Shown piece after piece: positions 1 through 12,160 of a stretch of DNA of 64,000 bases (position 1 is the first letter of the stretch; the number at the start of each line of letters is the position of its first letter). This DNA is from Solanum dulcamara. Lineage: Eukaryota; Streptophyta; Magnoliopsida; Solanales; Solanaceae. The stretch spans positions 10,041,256-10,105,255 of the forward strand of contig NC_077248.1 in the NCBI RefSeq assembly GCF_947179165.1. The letters are read 5' to 3'. Under the pieces are notes generated by a model that was not told where the DNA came from, made no database searches, and saw only the letters and a list, made by a program, of their open reading frames with translations. A program made the translations under genes and the position numbers.

Positions 1-177
1 ATACCACTTTTGAACACTTAAAACTTATGAAAACCAAAATTTCCAAAGACTTAACTTTTCATAGAATTTTCTAGAAACCAATGCCCGGTACCAATAAAAA
101 ATAACTCGGGGCAGCTAAAGGGAGGGGGAAAATTGTCATTTTACAAAAGTTTCAAAAATGACCTTCAGAGTCACTAC
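1..177. repeat. Possible LTR end fragment
   Basis: The stretch ends in ACA and has the polished look of the tail of a plant Gypsy LTR, including a 'aaaatgacctt' block followed by a degenerate 'gtcactaca' end. No partner LTR, primer site or target duplication is visible in the window. It could also be unique flanking DNA. Confidence 0.25.
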
Positions 178-829
178 AAAATGATTATCACTTTTTTTAA
201 CTGCATGATTAAGTACCATATATTTTTACTTTATTAAATTACATTACTTATCCATGGTAAGTACTACATTGTATCAATTTGGTATAAAATGTTTAACGGA
301 TATATAAAAAATTGTCATGTAAATTTTGAAACATGTTATTCTTTTATACTATTAGCAATTAAGTTGGTATATGGACATGAATTGTGTAATTTAGAAGAAA
401 AAAAATAGTATTTGAATTTAAGTCAAAGATAAAGTTATGTTATGTACATTTTAGTCAAAGAATGTTAAAAGTTTTGTAAGGTAAACATAATTTAACCAAT
501 TTTCTAACTTGAAAAACTCAACGTCAAGTTAGGATGAAAAATTGTCAACACTATAACCAAACAATTATTAAAAATAGGCTTAAGTCATATACAGTCCTGT
601 AAAGTTGTCTGCATATTTCACTCACACCTTAATGTAATTTTATACCTATTAAACATTTTGTTTGTTCAAAAATCATTCCTATTAAATACAAAATGGTGAC
701 ATGAAAAAAATCATAGATTCTACCCTCTTTAAGCCAGCAAAGTAGTTTGAAATAATATTTTTTTTCTTTCCCTAACTTATACGCCTAAATTATATAAAAA
801 GGGAAAAAAATTAACTAACCAAAAAAGAA
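178..829. other. AT-rich intergenic DNA
   Basis: No coding signal, RNA gene or clear repeat is visible here. It is the left genomic flank of the 46-kb transposon nest. Before element D inserted, it would have been continuous with the DNA now starting at about 47034. Confidence 0.5.
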
Positions 830-834
830 GAAGA
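830..834. repeat. Target duplication of element D, left copy
   Basis: GAAGA lies immediately left of the LTR of element D. The matching pentamer after the right LTR is GTAGA (47029-47033), so the pair agrees at four of five bases. This is imperfect but plausible support for the element borders. Confidence 0.5.
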
Positions 835-1059
835 TGTTATGAAATAAACTAACTCAGTAAATTAATTAAAAACAGATATATAGTGAGAGAAAGAGAGATT
901 GAGAGGAAATGAAAGTATTGCGTGTGTTCTCTGTCTCTTCTTACATTTCGTAAAATTTTGTCTATTATATAGACACAAGAAGAAAGGGCAATTGGCCCAA
1001 GTTGTCAAATTGTCAAGTGGGTGGATCCCACTTGAAAAGAGACATTCAATAATATAATA
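835..1059 (-). repeat. Element D 3' LTR
   Basis: This 225-bp sequence matches 46803-47028 over its whole length with scattered substitutions. Read on the minus strand it ends in ATAACA, as LTRs do. Its start reads TATTATATT rather than the usual TG, in both copies. Confidence 0.8.
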
Positions 1060-1329
1060 CTCTCTTTTGAATGTCTACAAAAAAAATTCTAGTAAAAGAA
1101 CAAATATATATAGTTATTCTGAACACCCATAGATATTAAATCTCGTTAAAATTTTACTAGAAAACAATTCAGTGAGAAAAAGCTTAGTGAAGAAAAAAGA
1201 ATAACACATCTAATAATACGTCTTGAATGCTGCCTCATTAAACATCTTACCAGAAAAACCAAGTGGAAAAAAACCTTGGTTAAGGGAAAAAAGAGTGCAA
1301 CACGTATTTTACTTTCCCTAATGAAAACT
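1060..1329 (-). other. Element D 3' noncoding region
   Basis: Sequence between the RNase H stop and the LTR. It contains the block I associate with plant Copia 3' regions: on the plus strand 'cctcattaaa', 'ttaccag' and 'ccttggttaaggg'. A purine-rich stretch next to the LTR is the probable polypurine tract. Confidence 0.55.
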
Positions 1330-1702
1330 TTATTTGATATTTTGGAGACGACGTATTCCAATCTTATATATTAGTTTCTCAAAAGTTGATGTTGGTAATG
1401 CCTTTGTAAATAAATCTACAAGATTATCACTTAAACGAACTTGTTGTACATTAATATCACAATTTTTGTGAAGATCATGTATGAAGAATAATTTTGGTGA
1501 AATATGTTTTGTTTTGTCTCCTTTTATGAAGCCACATATCAATTGGGCTATACAAACAACATTGTCTTCGAATATAACCGTGGATACTTTGACATTATTT
1601 TTCAGGCCGCATATTTCTTTGATGAACTGTGTCATCGATCTCAACCACACAAATTCTCTACTTGTTTCATGAATTGCTATTATTTCAGCATGATTTGAAG
1701 AA
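1330..1702 (-). pseudogene. Element D Copia RNase H, distal half
   Basis: The minus-strand frame is open from the insertion site to the stop at 1330 and ends in the Copia signature 'LADLFTKALPTSTFEK', here with the variant VDLFTKALPTSTFEK. Upstream residues match the 'EII-AI' region of Copia RNase H. The other half lies 42.9 kb away, starting at 44581. Removing element A and one copy of its target duplication rejoins the codons. Confidence 0.8.
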
Positions 1703-1707
1703 GTAGT
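1703..1707. repeat. Target duplication of element A, left copy
   Basis: GTAGT lies directly before the element's TG. The right copy is GTAGC (44581-44585). The Copia codons expected here fit GTAGC, so the left copy probably suffered a C-to-T change. Confidence 0.75.
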
Positions 1708-2012
1708 TGTAATGACCCGTTAGGTCATTTTGAGAACGAGTCTTCTTCCCTTCATAAAAGACTCATTCCGTACAATTAAATTGTAAATTTTAGACTATTC
1801 GATAACTTCATTTAATTAATTGATGGTGATTTTAAATAATTAATTTAATTGATGGGCTAAAGTGTTAATTTATTTAATATTTTATACCACTTTTCTTATA
1901 TTTATTAAAATAGGTTAGTAGGGTTTGTAAATTTTAATACATAATTAGTTTGAAAAAGGAAAAAAAAAAGAAAAGAAAAGATTTTTTTTTAATATATAAT
2001 CTGATGGCCTAA
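1708..2012 (+). repeat. Element A 5' LTR, first part
   Basis: Matches the start of the 3' LTR (42335-42638) closely, then diverges abruptly after 'gatggcctaa'. The LTR resumes at 37552. The middle 988 bp, equivalent to 42639-43626, are missing. Confidence 0.9.
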
Positions 2013-2403
2013 ATAATAAATAAATGTTTGTATATCTTCATAACAAGATTTATGTATTTGAATAAAGAGAATCACTCTCATATTCCACAACGGTAAATGA
2101 CTCCCCCACCCCACCCCGACCCCCCTGACCCCCCACCTGCACCCAGGCCACCACCTCCCCAAGCGGCCACCGGCGAAGACTATTTCTGGCCAGATCTCTC
2201 CCCCCTCTATTCTCTCTCTTCATCTCTTCTTTCCTTCTTCTTTGTGTTTTTTTCTTTTCTTTTTTCCTCTTTGATTGCGATTGAAAATCCCCCACCAGTA
2301 GATTTTTGGGCAGTTTTTGCACAGGTATCTCGGTAGTTTCTGGTGGTGAACAGTATTTCCGGCGAGTGAACAGTGTTTCCGGAGCATGAACAATGTTTCC
2401 GGC
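2013..2403. other. Unassigned GC-rich segment, probably C LTR leader
   Basis: A C-rich block followed by CT-rich sequence and three spaced copies of 'gaacaRtRtttccgg'. It is absent from element C's right LTR at the matching place. Repeated 'gaacagtgtttccgg' phrases are a feature I recall from leaders of Tat-type LTRs. It most likely belongs to the truncated left LTR of C, which would mean the right LTR lost it. The reading frames in it are low complexity, and I do not call a protein. Confidence 0.35.
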
Positions 2404-3331
2404 GGATTGACACTGAATATGGCGATCTTATTCGTTTGCTATTTTTAAAAGATATAGGATATCGACTCCATGTGAGGGTAGGATAATTATATCGAGTCTC
2501 AGATCAAGACTCCATTTTTGCTCCAGGGGTGTTCATGCAAAACAAGAAAATAATGACGAAATTAGCAAGATAATAATTTAGGATAACTTTTTATGATAAT
2601 AACAATGAGAAATAAAAGAAGAACGGAATAAATATTACCTGTTGCTAGGCAGTGAACGGAAATGCTTTGGTCACGAATATACCCTTGTTTTTCAAGTAAA
2701 ATCGAGTTCAAATTGAGAGAAAATTCAAAAATTCTTCCCTATTCTCTGTATTCGTGTCCGCCCCCTTGTTCTGTCTAATCCCTCTATTTATAGGGAGATA
2801 GAAATTAAATAAAAATAAAAATAATAACGGATGATTAAAATAATGCGGAGTGGGCAAAAATATAAAATAATGCGGAACGGCGGAAAAATAATAATTAATA
2901 CGAAATGGGCGGAATATTTAAATAATGCGGAATGGGCGGATTATTAAAATAATACCGAACGGCGGGAAAATAATAAAATAATGCGAAATGTGGAAAAATA
3001 TTAAAATAATGCGGAATGGCAAAATATTAAAATAATGCGGGATGAATAGAAGAGAAAAAAAAATAGCTGAAAGAGAAAATATATATATATATATATGTGT
3101 ATATTGATGGGAAATTAATATATTTATTATTTATTTATTTTTCGGATGAAGAATAAAATTATTATTTTTTTATATTTTTTTTTTAAAAAAAAAAGAAATT
3201 CGGATTAATATATATATATTGAAGAGGGGACAAAAGATTATGGGTTAATTAATATAATATTAATATAGGGTATGGGGAGGGGGCACGCGTGTCAGTCAGT
3301 TTTTTTTTTTTTTTTAATTAATATTTCTTCC

Positions 3332-3400
<69 letters not shown>

Positions 3401-4520
3401 CGGAAGAATATATATGGGGAAGGGGGTGCACGCTTGGATTTGTTTATTACATATATATATATATATATATTTTCGGAAGAATATATATGGGGACCCGTGG
3501 TATAAATTAATATTATTTATTTTTATTTCATTAATTATTTATTTTAAAAATAAAATCGGATGTGAATATATATATTTTGGAAAAGAGATATAATATTAAT
3601 ATGGGTATATGTGCAGGGGACAAACATGAAATTAAAAATGGTATAGGGATATGGGAAGGGGGACAAAACATATAATAATAATATATATATAAAAAATCGG
3701 ATGAATTTTTATTATATATATAAAAAAAAATTTAAAAAAATTCGGATGAAAGAATACATATTTTTTATTTTTTTTATACATATTTTTTTATTTTTTAAAT
3801 AGGAATTCGGGTGAATATATATATATATATGTATATTATTATATTTATTTTTTAAAATTATTCGGATGAAAAGAAAATAATTATATATTTTAATATTATT
3901 TAATATTTATTATTATTTATTATTTTTTTTAAACAGGGGACAACGGATGATGGGTATTATTAATATAGTATTAATATAGGTATGGGTAGGGCACGTGTGG
4001 ATTAAAATAAATATATTTTTTTTTAATTTTTATTAAAGAGATAAAATTAAAAAAAATAAAAAAATAATAAAAAAAAAAATAAAAAAAAATAATGAAAATC
4101 GGATGAATATAATATATATATTATTTTATTTATTTCGGATGAATATAAATATATATATAGGTATATATATATTTGGATAGGCAAAATTATTTGTTTATTT
4201 TATTTATTTCGGATGAATATAAATATATATATAGTTTAGAGACAAAGGGGTATGGGCGGGGGCACGCGTTAGTTTTTTATTAGTATAGGGAAACGGGGAG
4301 GGGACAAAGTGTGGGTAGTAAATTATTTTTTATTATTATTATTTATTATTATCTTTTATTTATTTTTTATTTTACGGAAGATTAAATTATTTAATTATTT
4401 ATTTATTTATTATTATTTTAAAAGAGGGACAAAAAGGTGTGCAGAATATTATTATTTTATTTTTAATTATTTTTATTTTCGGATGAATAAATAATATATA
4501 TATATTTTTTAATTTCTTTA

Positions 4521-4570
<50 letters not shown>

Positions 4571-5219
4571 TTTTTTTTGACGAGGAGATGACATATATAT
4601 TATTTGCGTGTTGTAGTATTAATGGAAGAATAAAAAATAAAAAAAATTGTTAATTCAATATTAATTATTTGTTATTTAGGAGTAATGAAAACGTAAAATT
4701 AATTAGTGAAATTGGTTATCAAATTAGACGAATTAATTTACGATTTTCTTAATTTTAACAAAAGTAAAATGATTAACCTCATTGTAACTAATTATTAATT
4801 TACGAAATAATTAATTATGGTAAATAATATTTTTCTTTTTATAAGTCAAATTTAAATATTACTAAGAGATAATGACTATATAACAAAAAAATGCATATGT
4901 TATGAAGATGACAAATTATTTAAAATACACTTGAAAATATGCATGGTTTTATAAAAGCCAATTATTTTAATTTAATTAAAATTGAAGAAGTCTAAAATTA
5001 AAATAAGATGAGTATGCATTAATTAATTAACAAACCTCTCATTTTTGACAAAGTAAATAATTAACTTCAGTTTAAATAAATTAACTTGAAATATGAGTCT
5101 ATTAATTAAATCAAACTAATTAACAGAGCTATTTATTTTAAAAATAAAAATCTTTTGAGACAACAATTTTTTTTTTGAATAAATAATAAAATATATTATA
5201 TTCAAGAATTATTTTATAA

Positions 5220-5306
<87 letters not shown>

Positions 5307-5472
5307 TAATTTAAAATGATGATACCATATATGTATATTTCGTTTTATTATTATTATTATTATTATTTAATTTTATATATATATTTTATTATTATTGTAT
5401 TATTATTATTTATTATTATTATTTTTTTTTTGTAAAAATTACGTTGTTGAGGGTAAAAATTAGGTGTCAACA
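2404..5472 (-). repeat. Element C 3' LTR, truncated
   Basis: Homologous to 34518-37551, with scattered substitutions and several length differences in AT tracts, the largest in the AT run at 3337-3396. It ends with the LTR border GTGTCAACA. The part equivalent to 32015-34517, including the LTR's other end, is missing. Confidence 0.9.
2784..2793 (-). promoter_or_regulatory. TATA box of element C 3' LTR
   Basis: Minus-strand CTATAAATAG, about 25-35 bp before the probable transcript start. A splice-donor-like CAACAG|GTAATA follows on the minus strand at 2640. The same arrangement is at 34898-34907 in the other LTR. Confidence 0.6.
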
Positions 5473-5485
5473 GCTGTCCCTATTT
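5473..5485 (-). other. Element C polypurine tract
   Basis: Minus-strand AAATAGGGACAGC immediately before the LTR's TGTTGACACC. The position and purine richness fit a plus-strand primer. Element B has AAAGAAGGGGCAAGC at the equivalent place. Confidence 0.6.
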
Positions 5486-6208
5486 GACCGAAGACGATGA
5501 AAGAGTTTTTGGGCAAAGAAGTTGACATAATAGCCAATTTTGTCCCGGCCATCAATGTTAAAATGAAGTTTATGAAAAATGAAGCGAAGCAAAAGAGAGC
5601 GTATTGACAATATAAAGAGATAAAGTGGAATTAAAAACCTGAACTCGACAAGGGGCGAGAATATTGGGAAGAACGAAGTAAAGCCTAACTCCAAAGAAAT
5701 CGTCCCAATAACGAATAATAGCGAGACTGGATTTTTAAACCTGAATTATGGAAGTAGGTTGAGTAGAATTCGAGAGTAGATTCATGACATTGTTGGTGAG
5801 TTTGACTTTCCAATAAACATCCCCATTCACTGCTTAGAAACAATTCCACGTTATGCTGCGATTTCTGCAAAACTTAAACTTGATAAGACAATTAGTAAAT
5901 ATTAAATATAGAGCAATGTGCAATAAGCTTATGGGAATGACACCTTTAGGGTGAGAGTATATATGAAAATGCGGCCTTGCAAGCCGTAATGATTAAATAA
6001 AATCAAAGCGTATGAAAAATAGAGTTTTAAAGCCGATGATTCATGATAGTGGTGTCTTTCAGCAATGATTAATGAAATGAGGCTTTAACCCAAATGATTT
6101 ATGAAGAATGCGACTTTAATAAAGATTGCAACTCCTCAAGTCAATGATTAATGAAAATAATGTCTTTGCAAATATTGCAACTTTGCAAGCGTTTTATACA
6201 ATTGTATT

Positions 6209-6760
6209 TAAAGCATTTGTGCAAAGCAGTAGAAAGCAATTGAAAGCCATGTGGAGCGCAATAAAATATTTGAATATATCGAAAGCATTTGTGCAGTGCA
6301 TTTGAATGAATTGTAAGCATTTGTGCAGTGCATTTGAATATACTGGAAAGCATTAGTGCAGTGCATTTGATAATGTTTGAAAGCATTTGTGTAGTGCATT
6401 TGATAATATTTGAAAGCATTTGTGCAGTGCATTTGATAATATTTGAAAGCATTTGTGTAGTGCTTTTGATAATAATTGAAAGCATTTGTGCAGTGCATTT
6501 GATAATATCTGAAAGCATTTGTGCAGTGCATTTGATAATATTTGAAAGTATTTGTGCAATGCATTTGATAATATTTGAAAGTATTTGTGCAGTGCATTTG
6601 ATAATAATTGAAAGTATTTGTGCAGTGCATTTGATAATAATTGAAAGCATTTGTGCAGTGCATTTGATAATAATTAAAAGCATTTATGCAGTGCATTTGA
6701 AAAGATTTCAAGACATCTGTGCGATGTGTTCGAAGATATCTGAAAGCATTTGTATAGCGT
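6209..6760. repeat. 33-bp tandem array in element C
   Basis: Roughly 15 units built on 'gaaagcatttgtgcagtgc' plus 'atttgataatattt', degenerate at both ends. The 33-bp period keeps several frames open on both strands, which explains overlapping long frames here. I do not regard them as proteins. Confidence 0.9.
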
Positions 6761-7440
6761 ATTGCACTTAAAATTATTTGAAAGTATTCGTGGAGTGCAT
6801 TTGAGAATATTTATGCGGGGCATTTAATATCATAGGTAGTACAACTGAAAATATTTGTGAAATCAAGATATTTGGAATTTTCGAGAAGCTTGATTTAAAA
6901 CATAAATTTATAAGTAATTCAAACCATTCAGCATATGATCCTTCCGAGGCTGTAAATATGTTGACCTCTTTATTGGCCGATAATTCTGGCAAGCCTGCAT
7001 TCAAAGAAAAATTATGAGTTTTGGGGGGAGGTTGATTCGCATTGACTTTGAAGCCTTGGTTCTTCATACTCCTTCTTTCTTCAACTTAGTTTGGACTTGC
7101 AATCCCCGTCTATTCTAAATCTTGGCTAATAAATAACAGGAAAATATTTGGTGTAAAGGTCCATATTAAAAGTAATAAGATAAATTATATATATATATAA
7201 TAGTAAAGAATTTCTGCAAAATTTTAGATTGCGACATGTCGTGAAACGAAGCAAACGTCCTTTTCTTTCTTCAACCTGATTATTCTATTTCCCACATACT
7301 CTTCAATTTTCTTGACGTCTTCTTCTAATGTTGCCCGCAAAACTGTCCCAGTTTTGATAAAGAGAGATAATGATATTTCATCATGATAACGAAAAGACCG
7401 AACCATACGTAATTCGTGAATACATTTCTTGAGAATTGAA

Positions 7441-7727
7441 ACAAAGGGGCCGAGTCCTTTACTGGTTGCCTAGGTATCCAACATGAACTAGACTATACGT
7501 AATTATCATATACGAAATAATAATAAGAAGGAGGGAAATGAAAATTTTCTCATAATGTGACCGAAGCCGATACAGGCCGCCTACGTATCCCACCAAGGGA
7601 ATCAGGCCAGGCGTAGTTCATAGTACATAACAATGGGATCTTCTTTATAATTTCTTCTAAGTGACCAGACCCGATATGGGTTTCCTACGTATCCCGCCAA
7701 GGGAATCAGGTCGGAACGTAGTTCTTC
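7441..7727 (-). repeat. Triplicated conserved motif near element C 3' end
   Basis: Three copies about 105 bp apart. The two clearest read, on the plus strand, CCTACGTATCCCxCCAAGGG, then AATCAGG and CGTAGTTC. The first copy is degenerate. The complementary form, ACTACG...CCTGATTC...ATACGTAGG, occurs three times in element B's internal region. Confidence 0.7.
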
Positions 7728-7768
7728 AATATTGCATGAAATATTACATGAAAACAATATAAAGGCTC

Positions 7769-9925
7769 CTAGACATAGTATTTTTTAATCGCATCTGAAT
7801 TGATGGCTTTCGGCCATATCTTTCCGTCCATTTCTGCTAGAATCACCGCTCCTCCAGTCAACACTCTGTGAACCACATAAGGCCCATGCCAATTAGGCGC
7901 AAACTTCCCCTTAGCTTCTTCTTGGTGCGGGAATATCCGTTTTAACACCAATTGTCCAGGCCTGAACTGTCTCAGTCTTACCTTTTTATTGAAAGCTTTG
8001 GCCATCCTATGTTGATAAAGTTGTCCGTGACAAACTGCATTCATTCTTTTTTCATCAATGAGGATCAATTGTTCATATCGGCTTTGTATCCATTTGGCAT
8101 CACTCAACTCAGCTTCTTGGATTATCCTCAGGGATGGTATCTCAACTTCCATTGGTAATACTGCTTCTGTTCCATAAACCAAAAGATAAGGTGTTGCCCC
8201 AGTCGAAGTCCTAATCGTGGTGCGATAGCCAAGGAGGGCAAACGGTAAATTTTCATGCCAATGCTTATAATTATCAATCATCTTCCGCAATATTCTTTTG
8301 ATATTCTTGTTGGCAGCCTCAACTGCTCCATTCATCTGTGGTCGGTAAGGAGTAGAATTGCGGTGAATGATTTTGAACTTATCACATATCTCATGCATCA
8401 AACCGCTATTGAGGTTAGCTCCATTATCTGTTATAATCGAATGGGGGATGCCAAATCTACAAACTATGTTATTGCGAACAAAATCTGTCACCACTTTTTT
8501 TGTCACAGACTTATGTGAGGATGCTTCTACCCATTTTGTGAAGTAATCGATAGCTACCAAAATGAACCTGTGTCCATTTGATGCGGCTGGTTCGATAGGA
8601 CCGATGACATCCATGCCCCAGGCTACGAACGGCCAAGGAGAACTCGTCACATTGAGTTCATTCGGTGGAACTCGGATCAAATCACCATGAATCTGACATT
8701 GATGACATTTCCTCACAAAGCGAATGCAGTCTGTTTCCATAGTCATCCAGAAATATCCGGCCCGCACAATCTTCTTTGCCAAAGTAAAACCATTCATGTG
8801 TGGCCCGCAAGTACCCCCATGTATTTCTTCAATCAACTTGCTCGCCTCTTGGGAGTCGACACACCTTAATAAACCTAAATCTGGAGTCCTCCTATAAAGG
8901 ATTTCTCCACTTAAGAAAAAGTGATTTGCAAGCCTCCGCAGTGTTCTCTTTTGAATATTGCTTATGCCTTCTGGATAATCTCCTTCTTTGAGATACCTCA
9001 CAATATCATAGTACCATGGTTCTCCATCTATTTCTTCATCCACATGGAAATAATAGGCCGGTTGATCCTGCACATTGATTTTGATTGGATCTATATAATT
9101 CTTGTCTGGATGTTGAATCATAGAAGACATGGTTGCCAAGGCATCTGCGAATTCATTTTGAGCTCTAGAAATATGCCTGAACTCTATCTTGATAAATTTC
9201 TTGCATATTTCCTTCACACATTGCAAATATGGGAGTATCTTCATATTCTTGGTGCTCCATTCGCCTTGTACCTGGTGAATCAATAAGTCTGAGTCACCTA
9301 TAACCAACAATTCTTGTATATTCATATCAACAGCCATTCTAAGTCCAAGAATACAAGCTTCATACTCCGCCATATTGTTAGTGCATAGAAACTTGAATTT
9401 CGCTGAGACTGGATAATGTTGACCTGATTCTGAGACAAGCACTGCCCCAGCACCGACTCCTTTAGAATTTGCAGCACCATCAAAGAACATCCTCCACCCA
9501 TGATATTCTTCTAAAATATCCTCTCCAATAAATAACACCTCTTCATCAGGGAAATAAGTTTTAAGAGGTTCGTACTCTTCATCCACAGGGTTTTCAGCAA
9601 GATGATCAGCAAGCGCCTGTCCCTTGATGGCCTTCTGAGTGACATAAATAATATCGAATTCACTTAGTAAAATTTGCCATTTTGCCAACTTCCCCGTTGG
9701 CATAAGCTTCTGAAATATGTATTTGAGTGAATCCATCCTTGAGATGAGAAAAGTGGTATACGCGCATAAGTAATGTCTTAACTTTTGTGCAACCCAAGTC
9801 AAGGCACAACAAGTGCGTTCCAATAAAGTATACCGGGCTTCATAAGGCATGAATTTCTTGCTCAAGTAGTATATAGCCTGTTCTTTCCTCCCAGTTTCAT
9901 CATGTTGTCCTAACACACATCCAAA
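7769..9925 (-). pseudogene. Element C RT end, RNase H and integrase
   Basis: An open frame of 715 residues from 9916 to 7769. Residues 1-110 are the RT connection and remains of the first RNase H. A second, archaeal-type RNase H spans about 138-265 (FFDGA with D146, then D208 and D258). Integrase follows: zinc finger H366/H373/C404/C407, catalytic D436, D497 and E533 in D,D-35-E spacing, and a C-terminal tail. All catalytic residues that I can check are present. It is cut off from the upstream RT by a one-base frameshift near 9925, where the RT frame stops at 9910. Loss of one base fits best. Paired RNase H domains are characteristic of Tat/Ogre elements. Confidence 0.9.
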
Positions 9926-10583
9926 TGATTGTCCGATACTGACATATATAGTAGCAATGGTCTCCCCGGTTTTGGAGGCACCAAGATGGGCGGACTAGAT
10001 AAGTACTCCTTGATTCTGTCAAAAGCTTGTTGACAATCTTCAGTCCATTTAATGGCAGCGTCTTTCCTCAACAACTTGAAGATTGGTTCACAAATTATAG
10101 TCGACTGTGCAATGAATTGACTAATGTAATTTAGTCGACCAAGAAAACTCATTACATCCTTTCGACTCTTTGGAGGGGGCAAGTCTTGAATAGCCTTTAT
10201 TTTTGAAGGATCCAATTCTATGCCCTTCCTACTCACAATGAAACCCAACAACTTTCCAGCAGGGACACCAAATGCACACTTTGCAGGATTTAATTTCAGA
10301 TTATACCGCCTCAACCTATCAAAGAACTTCTTCAAATCTGTGAGGTGATTGGAGCTCTTTTGTGACTTGATAATGACATCATCTACATAGACTTCAATCT
10401 CCTTATGGATCATGTCATAAAAAATGGTAGTCATAGCTCTCATGTATGTTGCTCCTGCATTCTTGAGTCCGAAAGGCATTACTCGATAATAATACACTCT
10501 CCAAGGTGTGATGAATGCCGTTTTATCAGCGTCTTCTTCATCCATTAGAATCTGATGGTAGCCTGCAAAGCAATCAACAAATG
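9910..10583 (-). pseudogene. Element C reverse transcriptase, second half
   Basis: The open frame includes RT fingers/palm sequence with MPFGLKNAGATY and the catalytic YVDD box (residues 53-56 counted from the Met at 10545). The coding frame runs upstream of that Met to the insertion site of element B at 10584. It ends prematurely at 9910 because of the frameshift. The first half of RT lies at 25141-25770. The codons are continuous once element B and one target duplication are disregarded. Confidence 0.9.
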
Positions 10584-10588
10584 ACTGC
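10584..10588. repeat. Target duplication of element B, left copy
   Basis: ACTGC, matched exactly by 25136-25140. Five bases is the usual Gypsy duplication length. Confidence 0.95.
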
Positions 10589-11249
10589 TGTTGACACCCA
10601 ATTTTGACCGACCTATAATTATTTTTTGAATCACTATCTTAATAGATAGGCATTTTTAAAAATTATGTTCTTGTATTATATATATATTTATAAAGTTAAT
10701 TTTTTTTTAGTTTGTACCAAAAAAATAATAATAATAATAAAAATCATATATTTTGGATTTTCATAGCTTATAATATTTTTTTTTTATTTTTTTAATATTA
10801 TTAACATCATTTCTTATCGTTTGTGAAAATAACAAGCTTTGTACATTCAAATATTTTTTCACATTATTTAGTATATATTATACGCGCGTGTGTGTTTTCT
10901 TTGTAATATATTACTTAACTAAGTATATTTTACCAATTTACTTATTCATATTAATTTGTGCATATTGCATACCTATTTTAATACGACTTATATGCACATC
11001 CATATAAAGTTGTTATTTAACTAAGTTTATTATGTATTTTAATTAATATATATGTCATACATCTATTTTAGTATGCATTATATACATATGTTGCATCACG
11101 TATATATATATATGTCACTTAACCGAGTCCTTTTTATAATTTTACTTATTCACATTGGTATATACGTATTACATATCTATTTTAATATATTTTATGTGCA
11201 TATGTATATAAAAGGGGTTATTACTTAAGTTTATCATATATTTCTACTT

Positions 11250-11306
<57 letters not shown>

Positions 11307-11659
11307 AATATTACACATCTATTTTTGGTATGTATTATATATGGGCGTTTTATGTATATATGTATATATATGCATATATTTATATTGTATGTACATGCAT
11401 ATTTATTTTATATATATAATATTAATACTTGATAAATTTAAAATTTTACTTATTCAACATGTATTTGACAATTAATTAGATGACATTTTTTTACAACTAT
11501 TTATAATTATGTCCTAATCAATGTTAATATAGTCTATTTTTATACTCAATTTTAATCTCAACCGTACATTACATTTTTGATCCATGGCCATAATTAATTC
11601 TATCATTTTTTATTATTATTACCCAAATCCTAAACCTAAACTAATTTTTTCCTTTTCGT

Positions 11660-12160
11660 TTTAGATTTTTGGGGTCATCTTCTCCAAAGGAGAAGAAAAA
11701 GAACCGCCGCCTCTTCTACTCTCTCCCTCCGCCACTCTCTTCTTCTCTCCCTCACGTCGCCACCGCCGCACCTCCTCCATCCCCAGCGAGCTGCTGTCCA
11801 GCAGCACGCTGCAACCATAATGGACAGCTGCAACAAACAACAACGAGCAGCTCCCTCTCCGACAGCAGCCCCTTTGCGCCGCCAGCTGCTCGACGCAGCA
11901 GCCATGGCTATGCTCCGTCACCTCTCCGCCGGCGAAGCCACCAGGAGAAGCAGCGGCAGCGACAGCGACGTCCAGCACCTCCGGCGACGACGCGCAGCAG
12001 TAGAGACAACACGCAGCAGCCGCGCCTGCAACTCCAGCAGCAACAACCTTCGACGAACATCATCGGCAGCCATCACGCACAGCAGCTCCGATTTTCAGCG
12101 CCTTCATTAGATTAACAAGACGAGAGGTCAAAGACGGATCTCCACAGATCCGTCTTGGTA
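11660..12160 (+). other. GC-rich LTR leader segment
   Basis: An island of C, CAG and CCG-rich sequence inside an otherwise AT-rich LTR, repeated at 20718-21218. Frames up to 148 codons are open on the plus strand (11669-12115, non-ATG start) and 105 codons on the minus strand (11661-11978). They are low complexity (Ser/Pro/Gln/Arg). The segment resembles a transcribed untranslated leader more than a gene. Confidence 0.5.
12132..12155 (+). other. 10-bp perfect hairpin before a splice donor
   Basis: Arms AGACGGATCT and AGATCCGTCT around loop CCAC, followed directly by TTG|GTAAGG, a good plant 5' splice site at 12157/12158. The copy in the 3' LTR is at 21190-21213. Confidence 0.7.

Larger units (their letters stand above)
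5486..7768 (-). other. Element C 3' noncoding region
   Basis: 2.3 kb between the integrase stop and the polypurine tract with no recognisable gene. It contains the 33-bp array and the triplicated conserved motif listed separately. The remainder (5486-6208, 6761-7440) shows no feature I can name. Confidence 0.6.

Noticed and set aside
2097..2336. Proline-rich small protein
   Set aside because: Composed of C-rich and CT-rich simple sequence, with competing frames on the other strand, within LTR-derived DNA.
6141..6771. Overlapping 147-180 codon frames on both strands
   Set aside because: The 33-bp period is a multiple of three, so all frames without a stop in one unit stay open. No domain is seen.
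11669..12115. 148-codon Ser/Pro/Gln-rich protein in the B LTR (also 20727-21173)
   Set aside because: It starts at TTG rather than ATG, is low complexity, frames are open on both strands, and both copies are parts of LTRs.
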